Shown here piece after piece: positions 40,374 to 51,500 of a stretch of DNA of 64,000 bases. Both the position numbers and the translations under genes were made by a program. The notes below the pieces were generated by a model, which was not told the origin of the DNA, searched no databases, and saw only the letters and a list, made by a program, of their open reading frames with translations. Positions within the stretch are counted from its first letter, which is position 1; the number at the start of each line of letters is the position of its first letter. Source of the stretch: Phytophthora sp. 'mugwort' (taxonomy: Eukaryota > Oomycota > Peronosporomycetes > Peronosporales > Peronosporaceae); the NCBI GenBank assembly GCA_033558025.1, contig JAUCEF010000001.1, forward strand, positions 1 to 64,000, read 5' to 3'.

Positions 40374-42603
40374 TTACCACCCAGTAAAATTGCCGAATCC
40401 GCCGGACGTATGCATCTTGCTTTTCTTCTTACTTTCAATGGCGGTAGGAATTACCCGTTCTAACGATCGTTTCTTCTTGGCGACATCTGACTTGGCGTTT
40501 AGATATTTCCCCACGTTCTCGTCTTTGGAAGTTTCGGTTGTGGGGATGCTGGATACATCAACCTCCCCTAGATCGTCATAGGCAACCCATTTGCCGCCAA
40601 CTTTCAAAACGGTGCCTTGCACCTGAGGTTGCACCTCGCGAGCGGCTCTTTCCTTCGCAATCTGAACGACATCTAAACCTTGCTCCTGTGCTTCCTCGTA
40701 CTCGTGGAACGGGTTGGTAAAGACCTGGGCAGTATTAATGCGCACGTCTTCCATTGGACGGTCCTCACCAGCAGTCTCCAGATTCTCAATAGCGTCCAGT
40801 ACACCCATACCTCCGACAACCCGGCCAAATACCGCATGCTTTTTGTCCAAGTGTGGGCATGCTTTGAAGGTGACGAAAAACTGCGAGTTATTCGTTCCAG
40901 GTCCCGAGTTCGCCATACTCAGTACACCTCTTGAGTCGTGAGACTACACGTCCACGCAAACCCCATTATAAGTAAGCTATAGTTAAAAGCACATCTTCCA
41001 AGCCAAACTTTCATCTCTTACCAATCGGCTGTCAATTTCGTCACGGAACGGTTTCTTCCAAATGGATTCACCACCTCGTCCTGTGCCTGTCGGATCTCCA
41101 CCCTGCATCATAAAACCTTTTATGACACGGTGGAATAGGACGCCGTCGTAGTACTTCTCCTGACACAAGCTCATAAAGTTGTCAGCCGTCTGCGGAACGA
41201 AGTCGCAATCCACCTCCAGGTTAATATTGCCGAGAGTTGTCTCAAGGCGTACAAGGCCTTTCTTCTTCAGCTTCCGGACAGCCTGCCACCGCTTTTCAAG
41301 CAGCTCCTGTTTAGAGGCTAGAGCCACGACGTTCTTCGTCACAGGAGCTCTCACACTGGATGTGAACGAGCTCGAGCATTCGCCAGCAGTAAACTTCGAA
41401 TATTGCAGCTTACCCGTCGTCTTGTTTGCTTCTTTTTCTTCCTCCTTTGACACGTTGTGATGGGTCAGCGAAGACACAATCTTGTCCTTCTCACTCACGC
41501 CAACAGCTCCATGCTTGATCTTGTTTGCTAGCTCTCTCTGCGCCGCTCGCTTAACTTCCAGCTACAATTAGGGGGCAGAAGAGTGTTAACCCGATCTCAT
41601 TTTTTTTATTGCCGATGATGTGCTCACATCGATTCAAAATCACTGGCTCACCTCTTCGAGAATGCGATCTGTCGCTGCATTCGTGCGTATATTCCGAGCT
41701 GCTGTTGCTACAGAAGCATTCTAGGTCAAATGAATAGCACAATCTCACAAATAAGTTCACATTTCGTTGGATATGGTGACGTTCGCGGCACGTACATTTT
41801 CGCTTGCTTTCGCACGTCGCAAATGCTCGAAGTTTTCTATTTCACGGCTCGAGTGGTCTTGCGGGTCCTGCACAATAATGATATCTTTGCGAACGAACTT
41901 TGCGCCTGAAATGAGGTCCTGTCGGTAGAGAAATCCGCCATTAGAACGTAAAACTCTTAATATTGAATCGCTGTTTTCGCACCGTCCAATTTTTGGCCTT
42001 GATGTTGAGCTCTTCAACGGCCTCGTAGCAGAAAACATTGCCCGTAGTCGCGATAGCGGCGATCTTGGTGTTGTCATTGAAGACTTTATAAGTCACGGGG
42101 CAGAAATATTCTCCCTGCGAATTCTTGCTGAAGTGCAACTGGATGAGCTCTTTCAGCGCCAACGGTTTGCCCGTCACGGGATTCTGTAGAGAACAAATTG
42201 TAAGCATAAGATATTCTCTCTACCCAGTTGTCCCGACGGCGGTACGTACAATCTGGTGCTCCTTGACGTACGGCACGACGGCCTCCATGTCAAACAAGTG
42301 ACCCTCTCGAGTGCATACCGGGTTCTAACATGACAGACCACAGTTAAGGCGTACAAGGACAAAGAGAGGGGGAGCAGTAAGTGCGTACCGCAAAGGGGCA
42401 GAGAGTAATGGCGCAGCAGTTGAATGGCAGGCCTGTAGCGGACAAGCGATTGTCAAACAAGAGAGCGAGAGAAAAAACAAGGAGATCTAGAGAAACGAAC
42501 GCTTGTAGGCACGACGGATCTCCTGCTTCTTGCCGCCGTAGAGGTACTTGTGCTCGGTCTGTGTGATGAACAGCCGGTCTTTGCTGTGGCGGTTCTTGCC
42601 CAT
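40374..42603 (-). CDS. PPIL2: U-box cyclophilin, PPIL2/CYP65 type, 8 exons, 574 residues
   Basis: Nuclear peptidyl-prolyl isomerase with a U-box ubiquitin-ligase fold, linked to the spliceosome in other eukaryotes. Exons on minus: 42603-42501, 42432-42389, 42324-42250, 42183-41983, 41918-41796, 41720-41652, 41561-41022, 40943-40374; phases agree. Start [14 protein letters not shown] and [12 protein letters not shown] match the family N-terminus. The U-box lies at about 36-110 ([20 protein letters not shown] onward), followed by [17 protein letters not shown] and [20 protein letters not shown]. The cyclophilin domain starts near 306; catalytic [14 protein letters not shown] and [13 protein letters not shown] are kept. 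It ends GGFGNFTGW, the usual family ending. The first donor is GTTCGT, unusual. It shares a 91-bp divergent promoter with the armadillo gene. Confidence 0.92.
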
Positions 42604-42694
42604 GGTGCCCTCGTCCAAGCTAATTCTTTATTATCGTTATGTGAGCTCTACTCGTTTCATTTTAGTGACTTAGTGACGTGCATTTTCCAGCCCC
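42604..42694. promoter_or_regulatory. Divergent promoter between PPIL2 and the armadillo gene
   Basis: Only 91 bases separate the two start codons. TCATTTT at 42657-42663 matches the oomycete initiator TCAYTYY on +, and CATTTTCC at 42681-42688 resembles the flanking promoter element. The minus side has no equally good match. Confidence 0.6.
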
Positions 42695-43888
42695 ATGGTG
42701 AGCGTGTTTCTTCGACGAGTAGCGGCCACGACGCGTCGCTGGATCGCGCTTCCAGCCGCGTCGGTCACCAGCAACAGGTCATTTACTGCTGGCGCAACAA
42801 TTTCCCGTTGTACGCTGGCCCACAACCGTCCGCTGCCAGTCGCAGCCGCCAGAGGGTTCGCGAATTTGTCCGGCAGTATCTTCGAATTGTCGCAGGCGCT
42901 CAAGGCCAAGGATACGCCCACCGAAGACCGCCTGGTGGCAATCAATGCGCTGGAGCTGAGCTCTTCTCTTGACAAGACAGTTAAGGAGCGACATGCGCTG
43001 GAGATCGTGGACAGCGACGCACTGGATGCGCTTTTGAGCTTCCTGAAGGACAGCGACACCATCGCATCGTCCGATCTGCTGGTGCCCACCTTTCTGGCGC
43101 TAATCCGCCTATCGATGGAGCCATTACTGGTCCAAGAGCTCCTGAGACTGAACGCGACGACGATCTTAACGCCATTTTTGACGCAGACGGACCCACGACT
43201 GCAGGCGGCCGCTTGCCTCATGTTGGGCAACCTGGCGCTGGAGCCGACGGCTGCTGACGCTGTTTCTTCTCCCAGTATTGTGAGAGCACTGCTGAGCGTG
43301 CTGGCGAGCCCGCATGAAGGTATTAATCGTGCAGCCTGCACTTGCGTGGCAAACATCGCAAACAGTGCTCAAGGCCGTCGCCAGATCATTGACCAAGACG
43401 GCGTGCTGCGAATGGGCGAGCTGCTTGCAGATGAGTATGGCGACGCGCTGCGCAGTGCAGCAGCTTTTACGCTGGGAAACATCCTCTCTGGGAGGGACAT
43501 TGACGCACAAGACCTGTGTCGCGAGAGTGGCGCGTTGCCGGCTCTCGTGCTGTTGCTGTCGCCGATATTCGCCGAAGACGTAAACAGCAGTGCTGCCTGG
43601 GCTGTGCACCATGGTGTACACCTGAATACAGCGAGTCAGTCACTTCTGGCCGACGCTGGAGGCCTGGCAATGCTGGTGCAGCACCTTACCAGTGGAGTAC
43701 TGGAGTCGCTGCAGACCAACGCGTTGCTGGCGCTGGAAAGCGCTGTGATTTCTAACGACGAAAACCTGGACTGGTGTCGTCGCAATGGTGCTCTTGAAGT
43801 TCTTGAGAGTGTCCAGGAAACGGATGGGGACGCACTAAATACCAACGCTAAGCTGTCCCTATCCTCGTTGTTTGAACAACTTAAGTAG
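42695..43888 (+). CDS. Armadillo-repeat protein with mitochondrial-type leader, 397 residues
   Basis: Single exon from ATG 42695. The first 30 residues are basic and Ser/Ala-rich without acids (MVSVFLRRVAATTRRW), a likely mitochondrial targeting peptide. From about 60 on, armadillo repeats of about 42 residues: LQAAACLMLGNLALEP, INRAACTCVANIANSAQG, RSAAAFTLGNILSG, NSSAAWAVHHGVHLN and so on, forming a binding superhelix. No catalytic domain. Partner and pathway cannot be told; ARM proteins with mitochondrial leaders are not a standard family known to me. Confidence 0.85.
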   Translation: MVSVFLRRVAATTRRWIALPAASVTSNRSFTAGATISRCTLAHNRPLPVAAARGFANLSGSIFELSQALKAKDTPTEDRLVAINALELSSSLDKTVKERHALEIVDSDALDALLSFLKDSDTIASSDLLVPTFLALIRLSMEPLLVQELLRLNATTILTPFLTQTDPRLQAAACLMLGNLALEPTAADAVSSPSIVRALLSVLASPHEGINRAACTCVANIANSAQGRRQIIDQDGVLRMGELLADEYGDALRSAAAFTLGNILSGRDIDAQDLCRESGALPALVLLLSPIFAEDVNSSAAWAVHHGVHLNTASQSLLADAGGLAMLVQHLTSGVLESLQTNALLALESAVISNDENLDWCRRNGALEVLESVQETDGDALNTNAKLSLSSLFEQLK

Positions 43889-44091
43889 AACAACATGAAA
43901 AAGCTAGATTGGCTTTTGCTACCTATTTTGTGTCTTTAAAGACTTCGAAGTTGTTACTGCAGAGCGAATACTGAGCTAAGACTTCCCCCTAGCACATGCC
44001 CCTCATGCAAATGTAGATGCAGGCGCACTGCCAAAGACGACGTCTAAAGAGGGGACCGTTGAACATTTACTGATGAATGAACTGCTCGCAC
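43889..44091. other. Convergent 3' spacer
   Basis: About 200 bp between the stops of two convergent genes. Nothing recognised. Confidence 0.5.
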
Positions 44092-45738
44092 TTACTCGCT
44101 GCTGTTGTGCGTGTGGGGCGCACTGGTGCAGACAGTTAGCCGAATCGAGCGCGACATACTGTCGTTTGAAAGCGTCACGAAGAGGGCAGCCAAGATTACA
44201 AACAGGAAGAACCAGACTGGTGTGGTTGAGGGGCCCTTTGCCGTGCGGTTATCCACTATCTCCTGCCGCAGACGCGCCTTCGCTTCCTCCAATTGCTCGT
44301 CTTCACCAATGTCCGCGCCATTGTCGGCGTGGGCGTCTGCCGCATGACGTACAACCTCAGCGTTCGGGTCATCATCAACAACTGTCTGCTCCTTCGTCGG
44401 TTGAGTAGTCTCCACAATTCCCTGCTCGTCTACCTCCTGTTTAATTTTCTGAGCAACCTGCTGCTGAGGGGTGGGTTCAGTGGCGCCGGCCTTAAGCTTC
44501 CAACCATTTCCCATAAGTGCCTCCACTTCCGTCGCATTTTCATACGGCACCCAGTGCAGCTGCCTGCAAGACTCGGTATCGTTCACACCTTTCTGGAAAG
44601 TCACACCGGAAAACTTCAAATACGACTCGAAAGAGCGAACCGACCCGAAGCCGTACTTGTCGAGCTCATACGTGTCAACCATGCCCTTAATAGGCTTGCC
44701 GACCAGGTGGTTAAAACGGTTGAAAGCCATCTCGCTCTCGCGCTTTTTTACCTGCGGATCCACCGTTATGTGCTCGAAGCGAGCCGGCACCTTGGAGTAG
44801 TTATGGTAGATTACGGAGCCCAGTTCACTGGGGGAGTACATGTCGTATCCGTTCGTCCATAAGCGAGACGCACGCAAGAATTCCTCGCCGTCAAACATCC
44901 ATAGCGTGTGCGAATCCACCGGCACACGATGTTCAGCGTGGCACTTGTTGAAGGACAGACCAGCGCCCCAAAGAGCCTCCAGCTGCGGAAACTTAGAGCC
45001 GCTAATCATACTAGCGCCAACGGTGCGCACCAAGCCATTGGAGCCACGCATTGTCGAGCACAGGTGTGGCAACGAGGCGGAGAGCGCGTTGTCACCGTTT
45101 TCCTTGACGAAGTTGTGGATGTGGTGCAGGTACGTGGAGATCACGGCCATTTCGTTATTCACACGCTTCCACTCCGCCAGTAAATTCTCGTCCCAGAGAT
45201 TCGTGAAGATGCTGTGGCCGTCGAGCTGCAGACAGAACTCCTCCTGCTGGATGAGCTTCTGCTGCTGATGTCGCGCCAGCGTCGGGCCGCGCGATTCGGA
45301 GGCCGAGTGTATGTCCACACGAATGTGTTCCTTGTAGGGACATGACCCCTTGTCGGGCCACTCGGCTTCTGCCATCTTGCAGTACTCGTCGAGGCATCGC
45401 TCGTCGCCGTCGTTCACCTGGTCCACGACGCCAAAAAATAGCCGCTCCGGGTACTTGGCACGCTTGAGGCCCGTGAGAATGGTTTTGCCGCAGCGGAAGC
45501 CGTCGCGGAAGACCGAGAGTCCGACGAAGATGTCGAAGGACGCGGGGATCTGGGCCGGCGGCGGCCGCAGCTGCGCCTTGGCCGGGTCCAACGGAATATG
45601 CTGCACGCTCGGGTCCAGCTTCACGGAGCGCTTGGTGTTGACGATGCCCATGACGGACTCCATACCCTCAGCCTCGGCGTGCGCCATTAGCAGTGCCGCC
45701 GCCACCAGCAGCAAGAGTAGCATGCTCGGCTCAGTCAT
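44092..45738 (-). CDS. GT60-type GlcNAc-transferase-like protein, type I membrane, 548 residues
   Basis: Resembles the GlcNAc family (PF11397, GT60), founded on the Dictyostelium Skp1 GlcNAc-transferase, which moves a sugar from a nucleotide donor to protein. The start ATG 45738 is chosen because it gives a signal peptide (MTEPSMLLLLLVAAALLMAH); the frame extends 43 codons further up. Domain hallmarks: FDIFVGLSVFRDGFRCGKTI, LKRAKYPERLFFGVVDQ, and LWMFDGEEFLRASRLW with NGYDMYSPSE near its end. A membrane segment at about 508-524 (VWFFLFVILAALFVTLS) is followed by a 24-residue tail. Signal peptide plus C-terminal anchor predict the catalytic part in the ER/Golgi lumen, unlike the cytosolic Skp1 enzyme. 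Confidence 0.82.
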   Translation of the reverse strand: MTEPSMLLLLLVAAALLMAHAEAEGMESVMGIVNTKRSVKLDPSVQHIPLDPAKAQLRPPPAQIPASFDIFVGLSVFRDGFRCGKTILTGLKRAKYPERLFFGVVDQVNDGDERCLDEYCKMAEAEWPDKGSCPYKEHIRVDIHSASESRGPTLARHQQQKLIQQEEFCLQLDGHSIFTNLWDENLLAEWKRVNNEMAVISTYLHHIHNFVKENGDNALSASLPHLCSTMRGSNGLVRTVGASMISGSKFPQLEALWGAGLSFNKCHAEHRVPVDSHTLWMFDGEEFLRASRLWTNGYDMYSPSELGSVIYHNYSKVPARFEHITVDPQVKKRESEMAFNRFNHLVGKPIKGMVDTYELDKYGFGSVRSFESYLKFSGVTFQKGVNDTESCRQLHWVPYENATEVEALMGNGWKLKAGATEPTPQQQVAQKIKQEVDEQGIVETTQPTKEQTVVDDDPNAEVVRHAADAHADNGADIGEDEQLEEAKARLRQEIVDNRTAKGPSTTPVWFFLFVILAALFVTLSNDSMSRSIRLTVCTSAPHTHNSSE

Positions 45739-46384
45739 CGTCGTCGTCTCGAGGCTCGACTTGGAATTCAATACTGAAGGAGAGTCAGAGTCTGGGCCTC
45801 GAGGCAGAGGAGGCTTGATTGACGTCACTCCCAATTTGTGCGCGCCCAAAATGTTTTTTTGGTACAACAGGACAAACGGCTCTTTTTTGTGACCGCCATA
45901 AGTAGAGTCGTGATCGCCTTGCCGTTAAAAGCTGCACCCCGTAGATACTTTCTGCAGTGTGCGCTGGTCACCCATGTGACTTGAGGCGAGTGCAGGCAAT
46001 AATAGTTCGGCGTCACGCATTTTTATCAAGCGACTGCCTCCACCGCACTAATTGTAGTATGTCTGCGTCAAAACCCCGCGATCACCACCTCCTCTGCGCG
46101 ATCTCGAGTGCGTGTGTCCTCTTCGCTTTTATTTCGTTTGCTTGCTTCACACTAGTAAAAAACAACTCATTTTCACAAATAGCGTACAAGGAGAAGCTGC
46201 AGGCTACGTCCCAAAATTGCTGTCAATGCTTCGCTCAATCCCAACTGGCTTTCCCGTACTCAGGCATGCCGAAAATTCGATATATACATATCTATTTGAG
46301 CTACAAGTGTGAAATTAATATCCGTTTGCATAGCCTGTAAAGAAAGAAAATACATTATTCCAGGCAAAGCGTTAGCTTAGTAAA
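45739..46384. other. Intergenic
   Basis: Promoter side of the GT60 gene, then unrecognised sequence. No gene supported. Confidence 0.4.
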
Positions 46385-47740
46385 TTACTGCGATTGTATT
46401 GGCCGAGTCACCTTCCTACAAGCGCTGCTCCACTGGAGCAACATCCCAATACGAGCCATTGTCTTCACAAACAGAATCATTTCCAGCGTAATAGGAGATA
46501 GGTGGTGGCGTTCAAAAAAAAAACGCCACAACAGCCCGTCCAACAGGTCCCGAGCATCGAACAACGTTAAATCGGCGGCTTGGAGGTGCTTGCACACAGA
46601 CTCTAGATCGTATAGACTGTTGAGCAGCGCATCGATCTTACGGTGCGTCGAGCGGGATGGGAGAAGTTCGGCTAGCTCATCGTCGTCAGCCGAGATGAAC
46701 TCACGGAGCCGAAAGTAACGCTTGAGCATCGAGAACGTCGACGACCATCGGGCATCCTGCCGAAGTACCGATGCCAGCGGGGTCTTGGTGCTATTTTCAG
46801 AATACCAAAAATAAAATCGGCCTAATTTGTGTGAGTAAAACATCAAGACCAAACTCTAAATAGAGAAGGAAATCGACCCAAAATACCGTAATCTGGACGC
46901 TTGCTTTGAAGACCGGAACTTCCGCATCAACTGTACCTCCTCCAAATCTTCGTCTATGTAGCTCGAGATGACGACGCACCGCAAGGTTAAACCGATGACT
47001 TGCGCGGCCGACAAGCGGTACACCAAGCAGGTTTGCAAGCCGCTTGTTATCCGCACAGTTGTCACCGACCACGAAGAAACAACCGGAGAGCGATTTCCCG
47101 AAAAACGGAAGAAAGCGCTTGATCGCCATTAGATGGCCTTCGGCATTTGGCTGGTCTGGCTCGTCCATCACGAGAGCCAGCGACAAAAATGGGTAGTGCG
47201 GACCAGACTCGGTCTCATAGCAAGCATGCACAGCCAGGTAGTGATCCGTGCATGAGTCTACCCGTCGATAATGAGGCCAAAGCACTCGGGCATCTCACCC
47301 CGATGCCTTTCTACACAGCCTTCGTCACAGCCTTCATAATGGCTGTTATGGACTCAAATGATATGAGATTCAATTTGGTGTACCTAAGCAGGATGCCATA
47401 AGATTAGCGATAGAGCAACGTAGCAATAGAGCAACTCACACGAAATAACGCAGATGGTACTTACTGGCGGGTTTCCTTTGAATTGCAAAAGAAAAGGGGT
47501 AGGTTACCATTGATAACCCATCGACGCCTTCTGGGTCATCCACGGCAGAAGCGTCCCCGTCGCTGCGACACTAGTATCCCGCATGTCGCTCTCGAAGTTC
47601 GGGTGTGCCTTCCGAACGTGGGACACCAGGTTGGTGTAGCCCGACTTTGGTGTGTACTTGCGACACTTCGCACACGTCTTGCACTTCTAGTAACCCGTAG
47701 GCTCGACTTCATCGTCCAGGCAGGGCGTGAAGACAAAAGC
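46385..47740 (-). pseudogene. hAT-type transposase with BED finger, broken
   Basis: On minus, a BED-type zinc finger at about 47690-47580: KCKTCAKCRKYTPKSGYTNL, then VSHVRKAHP. It is preceded by a TAG (47687-47689) where homologues have Trp. Then [11 protein letters not shown], followed by a second TAG (47258-47260) in place of Trp and THA. Next a frame with [20 protein letters not shown] and [19 protein letters not shown], then after a frameshift ARWSSTFSMLKRYFRLREFI and DDELAELLPSRSTHRKIDAL. These blocks match oomycete hAT transposases in order. The C-terminal dimerisation domain is lost. A 9-A run at about 46516-46524 may be a further shift. Confidence 0.7.
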
Positions 47741-48247
47741 AGGAAATCTGCCTTGGCGTGAAGCTGGACCGCGGTGGGGCGGCAGCGAGAAGGTTGTCGG
47801 TCATTCTGGCGGGGAGAGGCGTGCAGAAGAGTTACTCGGTTGGGCGCCTGTTTGGGAATGGGGTGATTCGTCTTCGGTGAGGGGCCAGAGCTATATGTAT
47901 GATCACCATGGGCCTGTAACTTTGGGTGGCGCGGAGAAGCTCACGAAATTCGATACCGAAAATTATAGTTGTACAACATAATTTCCGGGCGTAAGCCATA
48001 CAAGGACCGAAAATAAAGAATTGGTATACAAAATAAAAATTAATTCTCGTCGATATTTATTTTCGGGATGCCTGCTCGTACTTCTCATGAAAGCATTAAG
48101 CCCCAGATCAACGTCCATAGACTAACGTCCATGAGGATAAGTGTCTTGCTACCGTCACCCTTTCTGCAAGTTTATGCCATTGGAGGTCTCGACGGACGAT
48201 TTTGAAAGGCGGATGGCGAACTTACCAGCCTAAATGAAACGCATTTG
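47741..48247. other. Intergenic
   Basis: May include the 5' flank of the hAT element. No terminal inverted repeat was found by eye. No gene supported. Confidence 0.4.
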
Positions 48248-48463
48248 CTATAGCTGGGGTTGTTTGCTACGTACAGCGATGTAGCCGTTCTGTTCTGAAA
48301 CAAAAATCACGGAAATATGCCATAGTATCGCAGTGCCTGGCATTTCATTGCAGCACGACAGCTTACCGTGTGTTAGACCCATAAGAACGTCCAAGACTGA
48401 AGGCAGAGCAGCGCAACATGATCGAGAACTCCGACGCAGCAACCATTTGCCCAAGGAATGCAT
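48248..48463 (-). CDS. Very small two-exon gene, 47 residues
   Basis: Exon 1 48463-48367, intron 48366-48295 (GTAAGC...TTTCAG, 72 bp), exon 2 48294-48248. Phases agree. The product starts MHSLGKWLLRRSSRSCC, basic and without acids like a mitochondrial leader, and ends EQNGYIAVRSKQPQL. It is divergent from PA200, with 81 bp between start codons. No family recognised. Confidence rests on the good splice signals and location. Confidence 0.45.
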   Translation of the reverse strand: MHSLGKWLLRRSSRSCCAALPSVLDVLMGLTHGKLSCCNEMPGTAILWHISVIFVSEQNGYIAVRSKQPQL

Positions 48464-48544
48464 GCTGATAAGCAATCAGCGTGTGATTGGCTAAAACTCT
48501 CACCGACCGATTACGATCCTCCTCCTCATTACCCGATCTGCGCC

Positions 48545-51500
48545 ATGGCCGCGACTTGCGTCGAGCCGCCGGTGGAGACCGTGCATCCGTACTACAGATT
48601 ACTGTCGTCGTATGTGACGCCCGAGAGTGTGCAGGCGGAGCGCTGTGATTTTCTGCGCCGGATTCAGGTAATTCGCGCTGAGGAGTTGAATAATGCGAAC
48701 ATTGACTGACACATTGCTGTTGCGACGTGTGTGTTGTCATACAGGAGACGCTAACTTGTCTAGAGAATTTGCAAGAGGAAGACGTACAGGATAATGCGCT
48801 CCAGAACCGCCACTTCCGCGATGTAGACACGTTTTTCAAGCTGAAGCACGTGCTGCCATTGGAGCTGCACGCGCAACTGATCCGAGCGTTGGTAGAGCTG
48901 CTGTGGGCGCGAGATGCACGCTTTTTCAACGATGTGGACATAGAGATTCGGGCTGTGAAGGCTCTGCAATTGTTGCTGCACAAGTGGAAAAAGCGTCAGC
49001 CTCGTGAAGATGCTGCGGCGGCGCATGACCTTGTGATTGACTGGAGATCGGTAAAGCGTGGGATCGAGCGCGTGTGTTTCCGCGCGCCCGGGTGCGCTCA
49101 GCAGTCATCGCAGAGTTATTTGGTGAAACTTAGCAATACGACGGTCAAGTGCGCAGAGGTGGCGCGTAGCTTTGCCCGCGCTACAGACCCTGCTGTGCCG
49201 CTTGTGGTGGAGCTCTGGACGGAATTTGGGGATACCATTAAGGACGTGAAGACGACCGAGTGCTTCCGTGCGTTGGCATTATTCTCACATTTTGTGTCTT
49301 TACCGATTTCCGAAGAAGCAAAAGCAGAGAAGGCTGTTGTGGAGTTACTTCCCGACTGGTTCTCAACATGGTCCTTGATTTCGAGGTGTACGGAATGGGA
49401 CGGCCACTGGATGAAGGTCCTCTCTCGGGTTGCCAAGCGATACCCCAGCACAATGATGTTTGATGTGTATCTTCCGTTTGTGTTTGCGAAAGTGAATGAC
49501 CTCCTGGAACTGCCGTCAGACCTGGGTTCCCCCTTTAAAAAGAAGTTGTGGCCATCTACATACACTACGATTAACGGATCGAAGCGCTTTGGGCAGCATA
49601 CGGTGCGTTTATGCGTGCAACTTTTGCGTGAGGCAAGGGATGATGGAATTGATTATGCTCCGACTCGGTATCTTCTGGAAGTTCTAAGCTTGATGAAGTC
49701 TTTCTTCCATCCCTCCAACGTAGCCAATGTCGCCAACTCACTGGCTACAATCGTTTATTACCTGAGCAACGCGCTTGCCAAACGTCTTGGGCGTGAGAAG
49801 ACGAATGACAAGCGTTTGTCATTGGCTTCGGTGTCTAAAATCGTTGACACACTCTTGGAAATTAGCTTGCTGGGGATATATTCCAAGAACCGGGGAGTGG
49901 CTACTAAGTGCATGTACGTGATGAAGAACCTTCTTTGCATCGATCCCGCTCGCTGTACTGCTCCCGTGATGCAGGAGATGCTAAAGGCGCTTGACCCAAT
50001 GGCGATGAGTCACTCTCACTTAGCAGTCACTGCAATATCGTCGATGGCGATATTTTTGTATCAGTTGATGTGTGGTCGGCATCCGCAAACCACGGGACTG
50101 TTTTTCGCCACTTACTTGGAGCCTATGTTGAAGTTGACGCTGGCGGGTATTGATGCGAACGATGAAAAGAAGACTCAGTCGACAGTCCAGCTTTATTTCC
50201 ACTTGCTGTCATGGCTGCCTATAGTAAACGACCCAGTCAAGGCCAATTTTCTGACAACAAAGCAGAGAAGTGAATTATCGAACCAGTTGTTTGCGGACAT
50301 GGAAAATAGCTTGTTTGCTGAAACGGGCGCATTAGACAGTCAGATTGACGAGAAGATGTGGGAAATGGGATCATTTTTGGAAGAATGGGCGCTCTCAGTG
50401 TTGGATCGGTGTTTCCAGTTTATTCAGTCGCGCTCTAATGCCAGGCCTGCCACGTCCTCTACTAAAACTGAGAGGGGTAGGAATGGAAAGTCATCCACGA
50501 GAGATGGAAGTGAAGATGCAATCGTGTTGCAAGTTTTGAATCTGCTGGCTATCTTGTACGTGCAGTTGTCCCCAGAAATCTACTCGCGGTGTTTGCGCAA
50601 GACCGTGGCCTTCGTGTCAAACGCCTTCTACACGACGCCTTTCGGAGGGAAGGTAGTGTCAACACTGATCTTCAATTGCATGCAAGGGAACCCTTCCGAG
50701 GCCATTGTCCAATTTATGCCGCTCGTATTGGAGAAATTTCGCGTAACGAAGACTGGATTGTGTGCGTCTAGCTTGACGACAAACGAAAAAGTGTGGTATT
50801 TGCGCATTCTCAATGGATTAGTGCGCTTCAACCACCCAGACAACCGCATCGTACTGCGCTATGAACATGAACTGGAAGTGATCCTGGCACATTTTCTGAA
50901 CAACAATAATGACAAGGAAGTTTACGAAAATGCTGGTGCTGTTCTTCGCCACTTGCTATCTGGCCTTCTCGGCGTGTATACGCATGACTTTCGTTCGTTA
51001 CCTGCCATGGAGTGGGCGGCTGCAACCTCTGTCGAAAGTGGAGCATTCCAGTATTTGGGCGTTGGCATTTCGTGGAATAAACTTTCGGTAGGATGGCACG
51101 AACCAAATGAAGCTGAGCTCTCATTTGGATTCAAGCTGTTACAAACCCATGTTGTTGACACTCTTATCGAATTAAAGCGTATGAGCGAAGCAGACGATCT
51201 AACTGTTCGTTCATGGATGCGTCTTCTGAATCAAGTACTCGAAGGACTTCGTGGGGCAGCAAATGTGCTCACTGACGAAGCTGTAGTAGCCAATGGCGCG
51301 CTCTTGGGTGGTGCTAAGCCGCTGCTGCTCAATGCGCTGGGCAGTAATTCGGAGCTGTACAAGCGTTTTGTTTCTCTGAAAGGGTCGCTGATGGTCCGGA
51401 TTCACAGTGTTATTGTGTTTTGGAGAGAGAGGGGAAGTGAAAGTGCGATGGGAAACCAGGTGTGGGTTCTGCTTCTGGATATCGTGCATCAGCTTCTTAT

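Noticed and set aside
42670..43356. 228-codon minus frame opposite the armadillo gene
   Set aside because: Ser/Ala/Arg-rich shadow of a GC-rich coding strand; the + frame has clear ARM repeats.
48363..48983. Long minus-strand frame of 206 codons opposite the start of PA200
   Set aside because: Shadow of the PA200 exons; it crosses the promoter and the intron and has no recognisable motif.
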